From Prosopocoilus inquinatus (lineage: Eukaryota; Arthropoda; Insecta; Coleoptera; Lucanidae), in NCBI GenBank assembly GCA_036172665.1, contig CM069877.1, positions 17,695,001-17,759,000 of the forward strand: a DNA stretch of 64,000 bases, given 5' to 3'. The translations under genes were made by a program, and so were the position numbers. The notes beneath the pieces were generated by a model. That model did no database searches. It saw only the letters and a program-made list of their open reading frames with translations, and was not told the DNA's origin. Positions 1 through 12,090 of the stretch are shown piece by piece (position 1 is the stretch's first letter; every line of letters begins with the position of its first letter).

Positions 1-290
1 TCCAATAAACTTTCTCAATAATTACTTCAAAATAAATACAGAACTGAGCGTGTACAGATTAAATGGTTATTTGGCAGTAAAAAGTCTATGGATAGATATT
101 TGACTCTTCAATGCACACTCAATTGGTAGTTAGTAATGGTGAGTTGAAGTCGCCGGCAAAAAAAAATTCTAATAAAAATTCTTTAGTTCTCGAGATAAAA
201 ATTACTGAAAATTTGGTCAAAATTATTGTTGTGCCTCTGAGTTAAGGCAACAAGCTGTCACAACAGTCACAACGCGCTACATTGTTATTA
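1..290. other. AT-rich flank, nothing recognised
   Basis: I see no exon, RNA gene or clear repeat here. The only notable sequence is the TTATTA at 285-290, which serves as the left target duplication of the MITE that follows. Confidence 0.4.
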
Positions 291-498
291 CCAGGGAAAA
301 GAATTTGGGCCATTTGTTCTGCGAACAATACGAAAATTGAGTACTGGGACCGTATTAGCCCCTCCCACAATAATCTCTGATGAAATTAAAACGTACTCCT
401 TCCCTTCCCACTTAATAATAATTCAAGGTGGTGAGAGCAAATAGTACTTTCGGCGTCAAAAGTATCCAACACTAAGTGGCCCGAATTCTTTTCCCTGG
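291..498. mobile_element. 208-bp MITE with TTATTA flanks
   Basis: The ends are inverted repeats of about 22 bp: CCAGGGAAAAGAATTTGGGC on the left, and its near-perfect complement ending in CCCTGG on the right. A direct TTATTA lies on both sides (285-290 and 499-504), as expected for a target-site duplication. There is no coding capacity. This is a non-autonomous DNA transposon; the superfamily is not assigned. Confidence 0.75.
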
Positions 499-865
499 TT
501 ATTACCGAAGTGAATGCTGTTTACACAAATAATGAGTTGACGGACATGGTGTTATTTTATGGGGAAAAAATAAAAAATAAAAATTGAAACAATTTAAAAA
601 ATGGGTTCCTTGGATTTCTTAGGACTTCCAGATGCCAGTTTTTTTGTACTAGCAATTTTCAAACACTCTGTGCAGTTGTGCAATTATTTTTATTAAGTGA
701 ATTATTATTCCTTCCTTTATTATTATTATTAATTATTAATAATTATTATTAATAATTATTATTCCTTCCTTTTTTTTAATAGAAATCTTGTGTAATAATT
801 TCAAATTTATTTATGAAATTTTAAAAATCGGAAGCTGTTCAGTATTACGTATGAGTTACTGTCGA

Positions 866-1070
866 AAGCAAAAAACAGTTGACAGAAAACAATTTCCTGT
901 AATTATTATTACTTAAAATGGTAATGATTAAAGACGATTTCACAGATGACACTGAAAAAATTTGAAAGCTTTCATATTTAAGAAGCTTAAGGCTGTGGTA
1001 AAAAACTGTGAATTTGTCTTTAATCAATGCCATTTTGAGAGAGTATAATTACAGGAAACTGTTTTTTGTT
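866..1070. repeat. Foldback repeat of about 200 bp
   Basis: The left arm (about 866-950, containing AAAAAACAGT, TTTCCTGTAATTATT and AATGATTAAAGAC) is the imperfect reverse complement of the right arm (about 985-1070). It looks like an old MITE hairpin. The stretches on either side (505-865 and 1071-1687) are AT-rich, with simple ATT runs at about 718-765 and nothing else that I recognise. Confidence 0.5.
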
Positions 1071-1687
1071 TACAATTTTTTGCTTTAAACTGTAGATTTT
1101 TTTTTAATTTGACGCCATCAACTCAGTTTCTGTATGCCTTTATTAAGATTGGTCGGCACGAGTGTAGAAATTAATTTTCAATTTTGAGCTTTTGGTTCAG
1201 TCCGCCTCCGCAAAGACCGTCCGTTAACCGATTTTCTAGTCACCGCTTTTACAACCGACTGAGACGACTAGCGTCAACTAGTTGTAGTCAATGAAAACCT
1301 GAGCGCCAAGCTTCCCAATAATTAAAAGAAGCACACTGCTAAAGTTGAATGAGATAAAAACAAAAAAATGGCACTCAAGGTACTGACAAGAAGATTCAAT
1401 TCATGTAAAAGAGGACTACATAGTAGATCTGGCAACTCTGTCCCGCCTCTTAGGTATCGTTTACACTCAGAGGGGATCCAAAGGAGGGGTTCTACCTGGC
1501 TGGTCATTCATCATTGATGAGTAACGTATTTTTAGTCCGGAACTGTAAGCGCGGCGATGTGCATATGTTTTCGATGACGGTTCGCGCGATCTAACCCGTG
1601 TCGATGAGATGATTTTAAACGCCCTGATTTGCATACCCAACAGTAAATATAGTACGTAATTATTATTCACGAGTGTTAACGTTAACA

Positions 1688-4600
1688 ATGAAGGAAGAAA
1701 AACTGCGCCATAACCTCAATATGTTCCACACAATCAAGCTGTTGTTTTACACAGTGCTGACGCTGTACGAGATAAACTCGGGCAGCTGCGATGTACAGGG
1801 TGTACGCATAAACAAGTGCTGTGAGGCATACGAAATGTTGGTTGGAAAAGATTGCACACGCGTCAACGCCACCAATCAGACGGTGTGGAGGCCGATGTTC
1901 ACAGAGAACGGAAGGGCGAATCTCCAAGTGAATTACACGTAAGTGTGTGGACAAAAGAAGGAAGGTATTAAGGAGTGAAACTTTTTTTCTTTCGTTTTCT
2001 TTTGAGTGATTACTGATTAGCCCGCCACACACGTAGATAGCTTCCGACGCTTCCGGCTCGTGGCGAACTTGACGCGCTGACCAAGTCCGACACGAGCCGG
2101 GTACGCCGTTGCCCACACATTAGCAAGCCAAATTGAAATACATCACTGATTATTTTAAAAGCGTGATTAAAGCCTGTAATTGGTTTGGTGAAACAATATA
2201 ATTGGTTGTTTCAAAACTATTGTTAACTTCGTCCAATGACGTTCCCTAATCAGAGAATTAAATTAATCGCTGATTAACAATTTTTTTGTGAAACCCACCA
2301 CTAGGCTGAGTTGCACCGACATCGTTGTTAACTAATCCTTGATTAAACACAGGATGTTTTAATTCGAGATTAACAACTGATCAATGTCGGTGCAACGGGA
2401 CTAAACCAAATTTGAATAAAAACTTCAAAAATGTGTATTCTGTTCGATAAATGGCTCAATAGGTTTTATCAACCATGTTGCATAACAGAAGGATATTTTT
2501 GTTGGTGTAAAGTGTTCCATGGCTTTGTTACTTCCAAACCTCCTCGCCATTGAAGAGCAGTGTCGAATTTTCTCCCCAACACTGAAGGGTACCTGAAGTG
2601 AGTACCGGCCACCGCAAAAAATATCTCAAGCGCGGTGCGAACACACGACCTTACGATTGCAAGGCCGGTCCATTACCACTTGAGCCGTTCAAACCTCAAA
2701 AACAATTTAGACTGGCGATCCTAGATGCACGTTTTGGCCCGCGTACTTAGAACGAAGTTTTTCTCCCGAAACATAGGTCCCAAGTCTGCGCGCCAGGTAT
2801 GCCACGTACCGAAAGCGTATGTTGCGTGTGCGTGGCGGGCTACTGAATTACACCAATGATTATAAGAGTACATTAAGATACCTAGCCTTACGAGTTTATG
2901 CGTGACCGGCGATGCAACTGAGATATAGATGGCACCACAGGTATTTTGCAATTAAGAGATAGATGGGGCGAAATTATTGCTGAAATGCAGCGTTCTGTAA
3001 TCTGTCTTGCCGAATTACACTTTTATAAAAATTCCGCAGAACATCTTACGGTGGGAGAAAACTGACGATTAATTTGAGATTGAATTGTACCTAGGACGCA
3101 TATTTGTAAATCGCAATCGCATCATCAGCTTCGTTGGACCCGAGCATTATCGAACACTATTTGGTATATCCCAGATGCGTCTTGTTACTTTATATTTTGT
3201 TCTTGTATTCGGTTGCTGTAATCTTTGAACCTTTACGGGAAAACATGACTAAGTACCGGAAAATTATTATTATTTAAAAAAACGATTTGCAACAATTTTT
3301 TTTATAAAAATTTAAGTGTGCAAAATTTTAATCAATTTAAAGAATAAGGGATACTTGGAAGTCAGTTTTATAATATTAATTAAAATAAATATCGCAATGT
3401 TCTAATTAAATTGTACAAGACGATTGCTTCAAATTGTTTTTAAGCTACTGCACAAGACGAAATACCTTAATTTTATATTTTATTAACATTTACATTCGAA
3501 CCAACAAAAATATAGAGTGAAATACAAAGTTTTCAGCAATAAAGTCAAATATTATTATAATTAATATTTACTTCTGAATCTTAATTTTCTAACTTATAAA
3601 AAAAAATTTGTTGCAAATCGTTTTTGATCCATTGAGCCTTTTTACAGCTGATATCGCTGTTTTATCTGTTTCTAACTTATGCACGTTTCTAACATTTTTA
3701 TTCTAACCAACAAATTATGAATTATGCATTTTTTATTATAATAACCGAATTAAAGTAATTGCAATAAAATTGAATCGATTTGAATTGAAAATAAAATTGT
3801 AATTAATATTTGTAATAAAAATCAAGCAATATTTGTATCTTTTTCTATTTATATCCCTAGTTTCTAAAAAAAAAATGGGGAATGAAATTGAAAGACTCAA
3901 GTTAACTTTAATAACTTTAAAAATTACCAAATACGGGTGCCTCAATTAAAACTAAGGCAATATTTTTCATTTATTAAATAATAAAAGTATGTGAAGGGAA
4001 TATCATCATTGTCAATGTGTAAAATCAGCAATCACTGCATTGATTTTAGAAGAAATGAATTCCCCCCATTTATGGATCAAAGAAGCTAAATTTCAGAAGA
4101 ACTCAGCTGACTGAAGGAATTAAATGTATTGGATTGGAGTAAACAGGAACCTTTGAATTTCCCTGCTGGATTGTTGTCATTGATTGCATTTAAGGCGGGT
4201 CTTATGGAAACCGGTGTTAGAACCACTGGTGTAAAAATTTGTTTTAACAACCGTTGTTAAAACCGGTTTAGTAACTTCACACTCATACATATCACGCATG
4301 GCGTTAGTAACACGGGTTTTATAGTTGATGTAATTAATGTTGCTACCGAGTACCAACCTCAACTGTTTAAATGATCCTAACCTTTGTTGGCGTTGTGTAT
4401 GCTCATTATGGTTGTGTACTTTTTGTTTTATTCACTGATAGTTGGCAATGCAATCAGCTGTTATAAATAACGTCTGTCAGTAGTACGTATAAACGAAGCT
4501 CACAAACAAACGTTACTTACAACTAGGGTTGCCAGACGTCCTTTATTTTAAAGGACGCCTCCATTTTCAGACCCAAAAATAAATCTTGTCCCGCATTTAA

Positions 4601-7600
4601 AAATCAAGAATAGAGGGCTATAATAGGTATTTTTTTTTACTTTAGTTCATGATTAAATAACTAAGTACTTACTATTAGCTTCAATTAACGACCATAATAC
4701 GTTGCATATTAAATTTGTTCTTGTTATGCGTACAAAATAAAGAAAAAAACAGCATTTGGGTACATACCTGTTAGCAGTTCACTATCTTTTTAGATTCTAG
4801 AGGAAAGAAGTCCAAATGTGACATGAAAGATATAATGACGATGTCACTTCAGCGGTACTGACTGTGTTGCCGATACGTAAATAACGTGGACTACGGTGGC
4901 ATAATTAAAGTAAAAATTAGTTAAAACAAATATATTTTTTATTATAATCTCGTCAAAATGCCAAGTTATAAGTGGTGGAACTAAATGTGCAATAGTGAAG
5001 GCGTTTAAGTATTATATAAAAGATCGCCCAAATTTAAAAAATCAAGTGGAATTGAACAACTGTCGTGTAAGCAAAAGAATCTAAAATTGTGCGCTTTGGA
5101 GGAGGTGATGAAACAAGTAGACAGAATTTTAAATTACTTTCTTAATGAGAAAATAAATGAATTATCAACTGTTTGCTTTATTAACACCAGCTTTATAAAA
5201 AGTTCGTGTAAAAGCAATCAACTTAAAAAAAAAGTGGGTTGTTAGTAATGCTGACTTGTGACCTTTATTTACACGTACTGCTTAACAGACGTTATTTATA
5301 ACAGCTGAAAAGTACACAACGCGAACAAAGGTTAGGATCATTTAAGTAGTCGAGGTTGGTAGCAACATTAATTACGGGCGTAAAGTGTTTACACGAACTA
5401 TAAAATCGATGTTACTAACGCCACGCCTAATATGTCGCGGGTGTTACTAAACTAACGGTTGTTATGACCCGTTCACACGACTCTTTATACTAGCTCAGTA
5501 CTGAGGAATAATGTCCAAAAGTGAGAGAATTTTATTTGATGTGTCAAAGAGAAAATTATGTGCAATGAGTTAACGTTAAGAGACCGGTTTAGTGAATACT
5601 AAACAAGACGAAAGAACATTTCATTCGGAATCATATGTATATAAAAGTAAATTTTTACAGCCAGCAGGATGTTCTATTTAAAAGATATGACTTTTTGACA
5701 GTAGAAATTAGTTCGAATAGAAGTTATAACTTTTCAACCAGCCTGTAAATAATTAAGTGTTATTTGAAAACCTGTTACTGCAGCCTGCCCTAAACTAAAA
5801 ATTGACATCATAATCTATTACAGAGAGACTGCAGTATCATAACAAGGTACGGCAAGTAGGACCTTTTTTTTCAAATGGAAATTTTCCTGAAACATCTAGG
5901 TAGTTTTTGATATTTTTAATAAGAATTTTTTTCAAGCGCTAGTAAACTTCTTGTTTCAAATGGCACTACATACTCTTTTTCATTCAGTTTGATTTTTTCT
6001 TCTTAATTCAACGGGCTGAACTTAGTTTTGTAGAATGTTTTTAGAGGCGGGAATTGTCCCGAGCCACCCCCTGACTTAATTTTAAACACCGCACATGAGG
6101 TAATCAGTAAATGTCAGCTATGTTCAAGCAAGGTGGGGATATATTGAACTATATTTATAGTATAATTACGTAGTTTTTGTGTTTTGTTATAACGTTTAAT
6201 TTTAATAGGTAATAAAATTTTCTATTGTTTTATATGTCATCGCACACTTCGTTCTTTTTGTAATGTTTATAAACACCAGTCTTACGTAATTTTTGAATTA
6301 CTGCAATCGTATTATTAATAATTATTATGTTGGGCATTTTTCGCAAAATAAAACTCCTTGGCAAATTTTACAATTTTTTTAACTACATTATTCGCAAAAT
6401 GTTTCGTTGACGCAATAAAATTCCATATTTGAAAGTAGGTATATTTGGAAATAATTGAAAATTTGGGTGATTTTAACTGTCTATTTTGTAATCTTCCTCA
6501 CAAAATAGATATTGCTTCTTATTTAGCATAATAACATTGTATATCGATAGAAAGAGCCATCAGCTTACTAGCAAAGTGAGGGAAATACGCAACGGGGTAT
6601 AGAATAGGTAGGGGTACGCATTTTTACATTGGGCTGGGTATCCTAATTTACTCTTATAATCATTGATTACACGTAAGTGGGTGGAAAACGGGTTGGGAGA
6701 GGGGGTAAAATGGTGAAGCTTTTTCTTGTTTTTAGGCTGGCGACTGGAGCACCCGATTGCGGTTCAACTCAACAATGGCCCATTTACCACTACTCGAATT
6801 CAACGGACGTACTGCACTTACTACCGAACGGCGATCTGCGACACTATTTATACCGCAATGTTCCCGGCGTGGACAATGGACTCTCCGTCGAAAAGATCAA
6901 TGGAAAAATGTCCTACGATTATCCCCCGGGCAAATACTGCATGGATAAGGTACCTAAAGAACTTCTACAATTCAAATTCAACGAAAAAAATAGCTTAATA
7001 GCGACATCCTACGAGCGCTTTTTGACCTAACATTGCAACAAAATTTAAGAAAAAAATAATAATTTGGGAAAAAAACCCACAGATGGCACCGCAATTTCTT
7101 TTAAACAAGGTTGGTAGAGCTGGACTGTGTATTAGAAGGTTGCCTTGATCAGGGGAGGGTAAAGAGGGTACATAACTCGTTACGTCACGCACGTGAAAAA
7201 TTCAATTGAGCATATTAACCTGGTTCTTGCGTTATATGATCATTAGGACCATAGAATTGATTCAGTTTTTAGTGAATTAGATTAAGCTTTAGGAAACCGG
7301 TTAAAAGTCACTCTATTTACTTCACTGTGACGGATAGAAATTTCATGTGATGTCACGAGTTACTGTTGCGGGGAGGAAATTTCAAACTGCATATTAAATG
7401 TTTTGCCAATCTTGCTTTTAAAGGGGTACTTTTCAGAGAATTGAAGGGCAGCTAGTCAGCGAATTCGCTTTGGTATGCGGGCCAGAACACAGGACGGACT
7501 GGACGAGCACCGAGTTCCTCATGCACAACATAGTCAACCCCATAACACACGGGATATCCATGGTATGCCTACTGATCGTCGCCATAATTTACTTCGTAAT

Positions 7601-9064
7601 GCCCACCCTGAAGGATTTGGTTGGCAATATCGTGACGACCATGTCCGTTTGCCTCATAGTAAGCCAGGCCGGTGACATGGCTCGTTTGCTGACGGTCTTC
7701 ACAAGTCATACCAGCCTAATCATCGCCGGTAAGTCTGTCTATTTAAACGAGCATTTCCCACATACTAAGTTAGTGCCGTTTTGCAGAAACGTTTTGCTAC
7801 GTCAGTCTTTTGGGGGCATTCTTCTGGCTGAATAGTCTGGCCTATTACATATGGAAAACCTTTCGGTAAGTTTTCTTGTTCTTTCAATAATAAGAACGGA
7901 GTTTCGCTTACTGATGGCAGTCAGATGTCTTAATTTATCATAATTCACTTTCCTTTCTCTTCTTGCAAGAAGACTTCATTCTTCTTGTTGATCAATCAAC
8001 CAGCAAGACTTTCCTAATTCGTCATCAGTACTGAGAAGAAACCAATCAAGAAAGACAAGATATTTTTGCGTATGTTGATTGGTTCCAGAGTAAAGGACGT
8101 CGTTGAACCACCAGTTATAACATTCCACCAGTTATAACTCAAAAAAAATAGTTTAAAATCAAAGAACGTCTTTAACAAATACGTCTTTCATCATCTTTCA
8201 CAGGTCATCACTTTTAACAAATCAAGCGCAGAAGGAGGTCCTCTACACAGTGACTGATTCCAGGTTATCATGACATTCATGATTGGTTACAACTCATAAA
8301 AGAAGCTCAATTCTGCTTGTTGATTCATTGGTTGGTTTCAGATCAAGGAACGTCTTCCTGCGCATCACCGATGGCAAGAAATACTGTTATTATTCAGCCT
8401 ACGCGTGGTCCTGCACGTTAATCTTAGGGTTCCTCGCAATTTTCGCGCATTACACCATGGATTACCCCACGACGAAGTCGCACTTCAGATTAGATCAAGA
8501 GCAAGAATCTATAGGTGACCTTGAACTGCACTACTACTATAATGGGCTAGATTTTAATGATTTTAATTTTCAGGCTCGCTTGGAATTATAATATTCTTCA
8601 AGCCAATCGCCCTCACCGTGCTCATCAACGTATTCTTCTTCGCAACGACCTTGAAGGCCATCAATCGCATGACGACCTACGGAAGGATCCATCACAAATT
8701 ACGCCACAGGTCTCTATTACACGTCGCCACGTTCTTTTCCCTTTAAAATGACGATCAATTAATTTTCAGTTTCCGCATGTTCATTCTTTTGTTTTTGATC
8801 ATGACGCTGACGTGGATCTTCTTCCTAATGTCCTTCTCGAAATTCGAGGGGCTTATCCACTGTCACATAGTGGTGAACGCCCTCCAGGGCCCCCTGTTTT
8901 TCTACGTTTGCACCATCAACCAGAAGCACGTATCTTACTTGCTCAACAAGACTTGTTGCAATACGGATTGCATGTGCCCCTGCTGTCAGCCCGAGCCGGA
9001 GGGTGAATGGGGAGAGGAAATGGCCGCGATGAACACGGGGCACACCACCACGGAAATCTACTAA
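1688..9064 (+). CDS. Methuselah-like G-protein coupled receptor, 7 exons
   Basis: Exons joined by GT-AG introns with matching phases: 1688-1938, 6736-6949, 7437-7728, 7787-7865, 8342-8514, 8574-8709, 8770-9064; 479 codons plus stop. Start: the first in-frame ATG; a hydrophobic signal-like segment (FHTIKLLFYTVLTLY) follows at about residue 13. The ectodomain has the paired cysteine NKCCEAYEMLVGKDC and several N-glycosylation sites (NAT, NQT, NYT, NST), as in Methuselah ectodomains. Exons 3-7 supply seven hydrophobic segments: the first starts near HGISMVCLLIV, the third in exon 4 (YVSLLGAFFWLNSLAYYIW), the seventh near HIVVNALQGPLFFYVCTI. The cytoplasmic tail is cysteine-rich (CCNTDCMCPCC), so palmitoylation is possible. 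The family consists of plasma-membrane secretin-type receptors linked in flies to stress and lifespan; ligand and paralogue are not determinable here. Intron 1 is 4.8 kb and holds MITEs and a SINE, so an extra small exon cannot be excluded, although the join is in frame. Confidence 0.9.
2304..2400. mobile_element. 97-bp MITE in intron 1 of the GPCR
   Basis: The ends are inverted copies around GTTGCACCGACAT / ATGTCGGTGCAAC, with a CTA direct repeat on both sides (2301-2303 and 2401-2403). Non-coding, non-autonomous. Confidence 0.6.
2625..2690 (-). repeat. tRNA-derived SINE head
   Basis: Read on the minus strand, this has a box A-like GGCTCAAGTGGTAATGG (complement of about 2671-2687), then, at about the spacing expected in a tRNA, a box B-like GTGTTCGCACC (complement of 2634-2644). 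The intervening part resembles an anticodon arm but does not fold cleanly. It is better explained as the pol III promoter head of a SINE than as a functional tRNA. Confidence 0.45.
2691..4244. other. Intronic AT-rich sequence
   Basis: Part of intron 1 of the GPCR. About 3600-3675 contains a fragment related to the Penelope-associated repeat seen at 38.6 and 52.5 kb (GTTGCAAATCGTTTTTGAT and GCTGTTTTATCTG). I see no other supported feature. Confidence 0.4.
4245..5467. mobile_element. 1.2-kb element with long terminal inverted repeats
   Basis: The left arm (about 4245-4515) is an imperfect reverse complement of the right arm (about 5240-5467). Matching blocks include TAACAACCGTTGTTA, GGCGTTAGTAACA, TTAATGTTGCTACC, ATGATCCTAACCTTTG and AGCTGTTATAAATAACGTCTG. 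The centre has only short broken frames. It is a non-autonomous foldback or TIR transposon in intron 1 of the GPCR gene. The exact ends are uncertain because the outermost bases have diverged. Confidence 0.7.
5468..6735. other. Remainder of GPCR intron 1
   Basis: AT-rich intronic sequence up to the acceptor TTTTTAG at 6729-6735. No repeat or exon was recognised. Confidence 0.4.
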
Positions 9065-9755
9065 ATGCTCAATGACGTGCGCAATTAACTATTCAGAACA
9101 TTCCAGATAAAGAAGCGGCAGCTCATATTATTACTAATTAATTTATTCTTTATTTAGTTGAAGTTTAATTGACCTCAACGGGGAGGTGTTGAGTTTTCGT
9201 AATGGCAACATTTTGAATTTCGAAAAAGAATTTGAATTTGGCGCACATATTTACTTCAAGAAACAAATACACGAAAGTGACAGCCAACTAACAAATGAAA
9301 GAAGAATTCGTAAAAAAAACAGTCCACTTAGGGCGTTTAAAGTGGTTAGAGAAAACAGTTACAGATTTGCAACATGAAAATGCAAGTTTATGTCTCGCAA
9401 AACTTTAAAATTAGAAAAAAAAGTTTTACGGAACAAGAGACGACGCGAGGACTGATCAAAAGCGTAGTAAATACTTCACTACACATAAAAGAAATATCGT
9501 AACTTGAAAGCTTCAGAGATGATGCCGTCACCGATTTATTTTCGTTTCATTTTATTTTGTTACTTTTCACGTGAATTCATTTGTGAGCTGTAAAGGTTCG
9601 CGTAGAGATGACGCCACCACCGATTCCTCTTCGATTTAAAGAAAATCTCGCACCAAATATAAGGACTGATGATGATTTCTTTGTACACCTTGAAAGGTAA
9701 CGCGTATAGATATCGCCACTACGAATTCATTTCTTGCTTTAAAGAAAGGAAGTGG
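9065..9755. other. Downstream of GPCR gene
   Basis: Probable 3' UTR and flank of the receptor gene, AT-rich. An open frame of 63 codons at 9186-9377 has no recognisable content. No canonical polyadenylation signal stands out just after the stop. Confidence 0.35.
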
Positions 9756-10716
9756 CTAGAGTCCCGAACGCGGGATCGCTTCCAAAAAATTAAAATCCCG
9801 AACGGGCGTGGTTTATTAAAAAACGTTCGGGATTCACAAAAAATTGTAACTATCCCGAACGTAAAACTTGCTGAAACTATAACATATCTTCGTGTATCGC
9901 TGCATATTGCTTGCCTTCTAAATTACGATTATACGAGCAAAAGTGGTTGTGTTTTCTTACATGCATTTGAGGTTTATAGAAATCTACAAAATATATACTA
10001 TAGACAAATTTGAAAAACAAAACAAACTCTAGTTTTGGAAAAGATATACCAAAACAATAAAGCATCTTGTCCTCATATGTATTGTATAATACGGTACTAA
10101 AGATCTAAGAATAAGCCGATTTCATTATACGGTACGTATCCTGCTTGATAAAAGGGTTACTCGTACACATACAAACCACACCATGAACATTCAGTGGCAA
10201 AAATTTAAAACAATATATGCATATCACAACAATCTCCTCTATCAATGCTGTATTTGTCGAGAGGAATCATTTTAATTGAGCATGACGGTACATTCTTAAT
10301 GTGTTTAGGATATAGAGATGGTACTGTAATAATAACAGTAAGATAACAAAATCAGCTGTTGACTGTAAGGAATCGATTTTGTGTGTAATTGGCTAAATTA
10401 TATACCTTTTTTTATAAAAAAAAATGCAAAAATTTGTTACAATGTGACAGAGATACGTTACCATAGTGGTTGTTTACTGGCTAATTTACCACTTCTCTGG
10501 TTTCTAAGGTTATCCCAAGGTACAGGAAAGAAGTCAAGCAGATCATATTATCGTTGAAACGTATCTCCCTTGTAATCATTCATGTAATCGAGATAAAAGT
10601 GCGATCCAATGGTCGGGATCCGTACTATTTTATATAAAATCCCGAACAGATCCATTTAAACCACGCTCGTTCAGGATTTTAATTTTTTTTTAACGATCCC
10701 CCGTTCGGGACTCTAG
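9756..10716. mobile_element. 0.96-kb TIR element, TA-flanked
   Basis: The left end reads CTAGAGTCCCGAACG and the right end CGTTCGGGACTCTAG. The two ends are inverted for about 75 bp, sharing GGGATCG, TTAAAATCC and GCGTGGTTTA blocks. If the TA on each side (9757-9758 and 10714-10715) is the target duplication, the element runs from GAGTCCCG to CGGGACTC, as in Tc1/mariner-type MITEs. The interior is non-coding and repeats CCCGAAC motifs. Confidence 0.75.
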
Positions 10717-11139
10717 TTACATCCTTAAAGAAAATCGTACATGCTAAGATAGATTTCATGTCACTGCGGCGACGGCCTTGAGGCGATGTTCTTTCTTGAA
10801 CGTATTCGACGTGTACATTAAGAGGTTCGAGGTAGCGCGTAAAGGTGGCCCCATCATGAATTTGTTTTCGAGTTTTAAAAAATCGCTCAATTTTAATAAC
10901 CTTAGCTCCGCATATTCCAAGATGAATTCCAAGCTACTAAATGCCGTGACGTGGTCTTAAAATGATATTATTTTTTCCACATGTACTTTGTATAGAAGAC
11001 TTAAGCAATACATATCGACTTTTGTACTTATTTTTGTACCTTTAAATAAACTATAAATAATTTCTTGTTTTCGTACGTATGTCAGATATCAAATTTAATA
11101 AAAATTGTCGTCATTTCCCTCGACAGCACGCAATTTATT

Positions 11140-12070
11140 GACGTGTGGCAATGCCGCAGATCACGCAATTAAATTAGGCAACACCGTCCCTGAAATTGCC
11201 AGCTAACGCATTGAGGTAGTGAGAATTATGTAAAATTCTTCAACCAATTTCGCAACAACGCAATCGTTATCTAAAAATGTAAAGTACATTGAGTATTTGT
11301 AAAATCAATTTTTAACCCTTTCATTAAAAAAAGAACACCCCAAAATACAATAATTATCAAACATAATTACTTAGAGTATTTGGCAACATTTTCGCCAGGA
11401 GTGCTAATGTAGTGGTTATTATCAAAAAAATTACGCAAAATTCCTCGATGACTTAATAACTAGGTACTGTGGTAACACTGTCTCTAGAACCGCTAACAGT
11501 TTGGCATCGCAGCCGTTACAGACATCAATATGAAGTCCAATTATTTCAGTCTTTCATTAAAAAGCAAACAACTTATTCTAAGATTTAAGGAAAACTCAAG
11601 ATTATCGGCTGTCGTAACATCGTCGGCCATATATGCGCACACGTTCAATAATTAGCAACAACGTCGCAAAAATTGTTAACACAACGGTTGTTGTTACGAG
11701 AACAGAAAAGATTCTTCAGTTAAACTTGGCAACATTGCAATCTCAGTAAAAAAAAAACAAATTGAGTTCAGAATTTGGCAATGTTATCGCTATATTCGTC
11801 CTACAAGCCATTTGTTTTTTCTTCTAACCGAATACATGACTTCACAATACATATGGCAACACTAAAAATCTCAAAACATTTTGTTGCAAATTGTTTTTGA
11901 TGTCGTTGTTTTTATCTATTCACTAATAATCTCGTAAGTCATGAAATTTTCGGAAATTCACGATTTTACAGCCGATATGTAACACTGCGGTCTCATGAAA
12001 GTGCCGAGTGTTTGACAACACCGTCGTGACAGATGGTTTTCAATTATGTAAATGCTTGGTAATACTGTCA
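11140..12070. repeat. Degenerate repeats of a GGCAACACCGTC-like motif
   Basis: Variants of TTGGCAACACCGTC recur about a dozen times at irregular 30-150 bp spacing, for example near 11147, 11177, 11380, 11470, 11728, 11775, 11852, 12010 and 12058. TTTCATTAAAAA also recurs between them. It looks like a decayed tandem array. It occupies the place where the next aquarius exons would be expected. Confidence 0.35.
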
Positions 12071-12090
12071 TAAATTGCAAAGAGACGTAC

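Noticed and set aside
2625..2690. Functional tRNA gene on minus
   Set aside because: Box A- and B-like sequences are present but the acceptor and anticodon stems do not pair; a SINE head explains it better.
4960..5100. THAP-like protein start (MPSYKWW...) in the 1.2-kb TIR element
   Set aside because: The frame closes after a few codons and the zinc-binding pattern is not there.
10778..10960. 60-codon frame downstream of the GPCR
   Set aside because: No motif, no splice context, composition like the surroundings.
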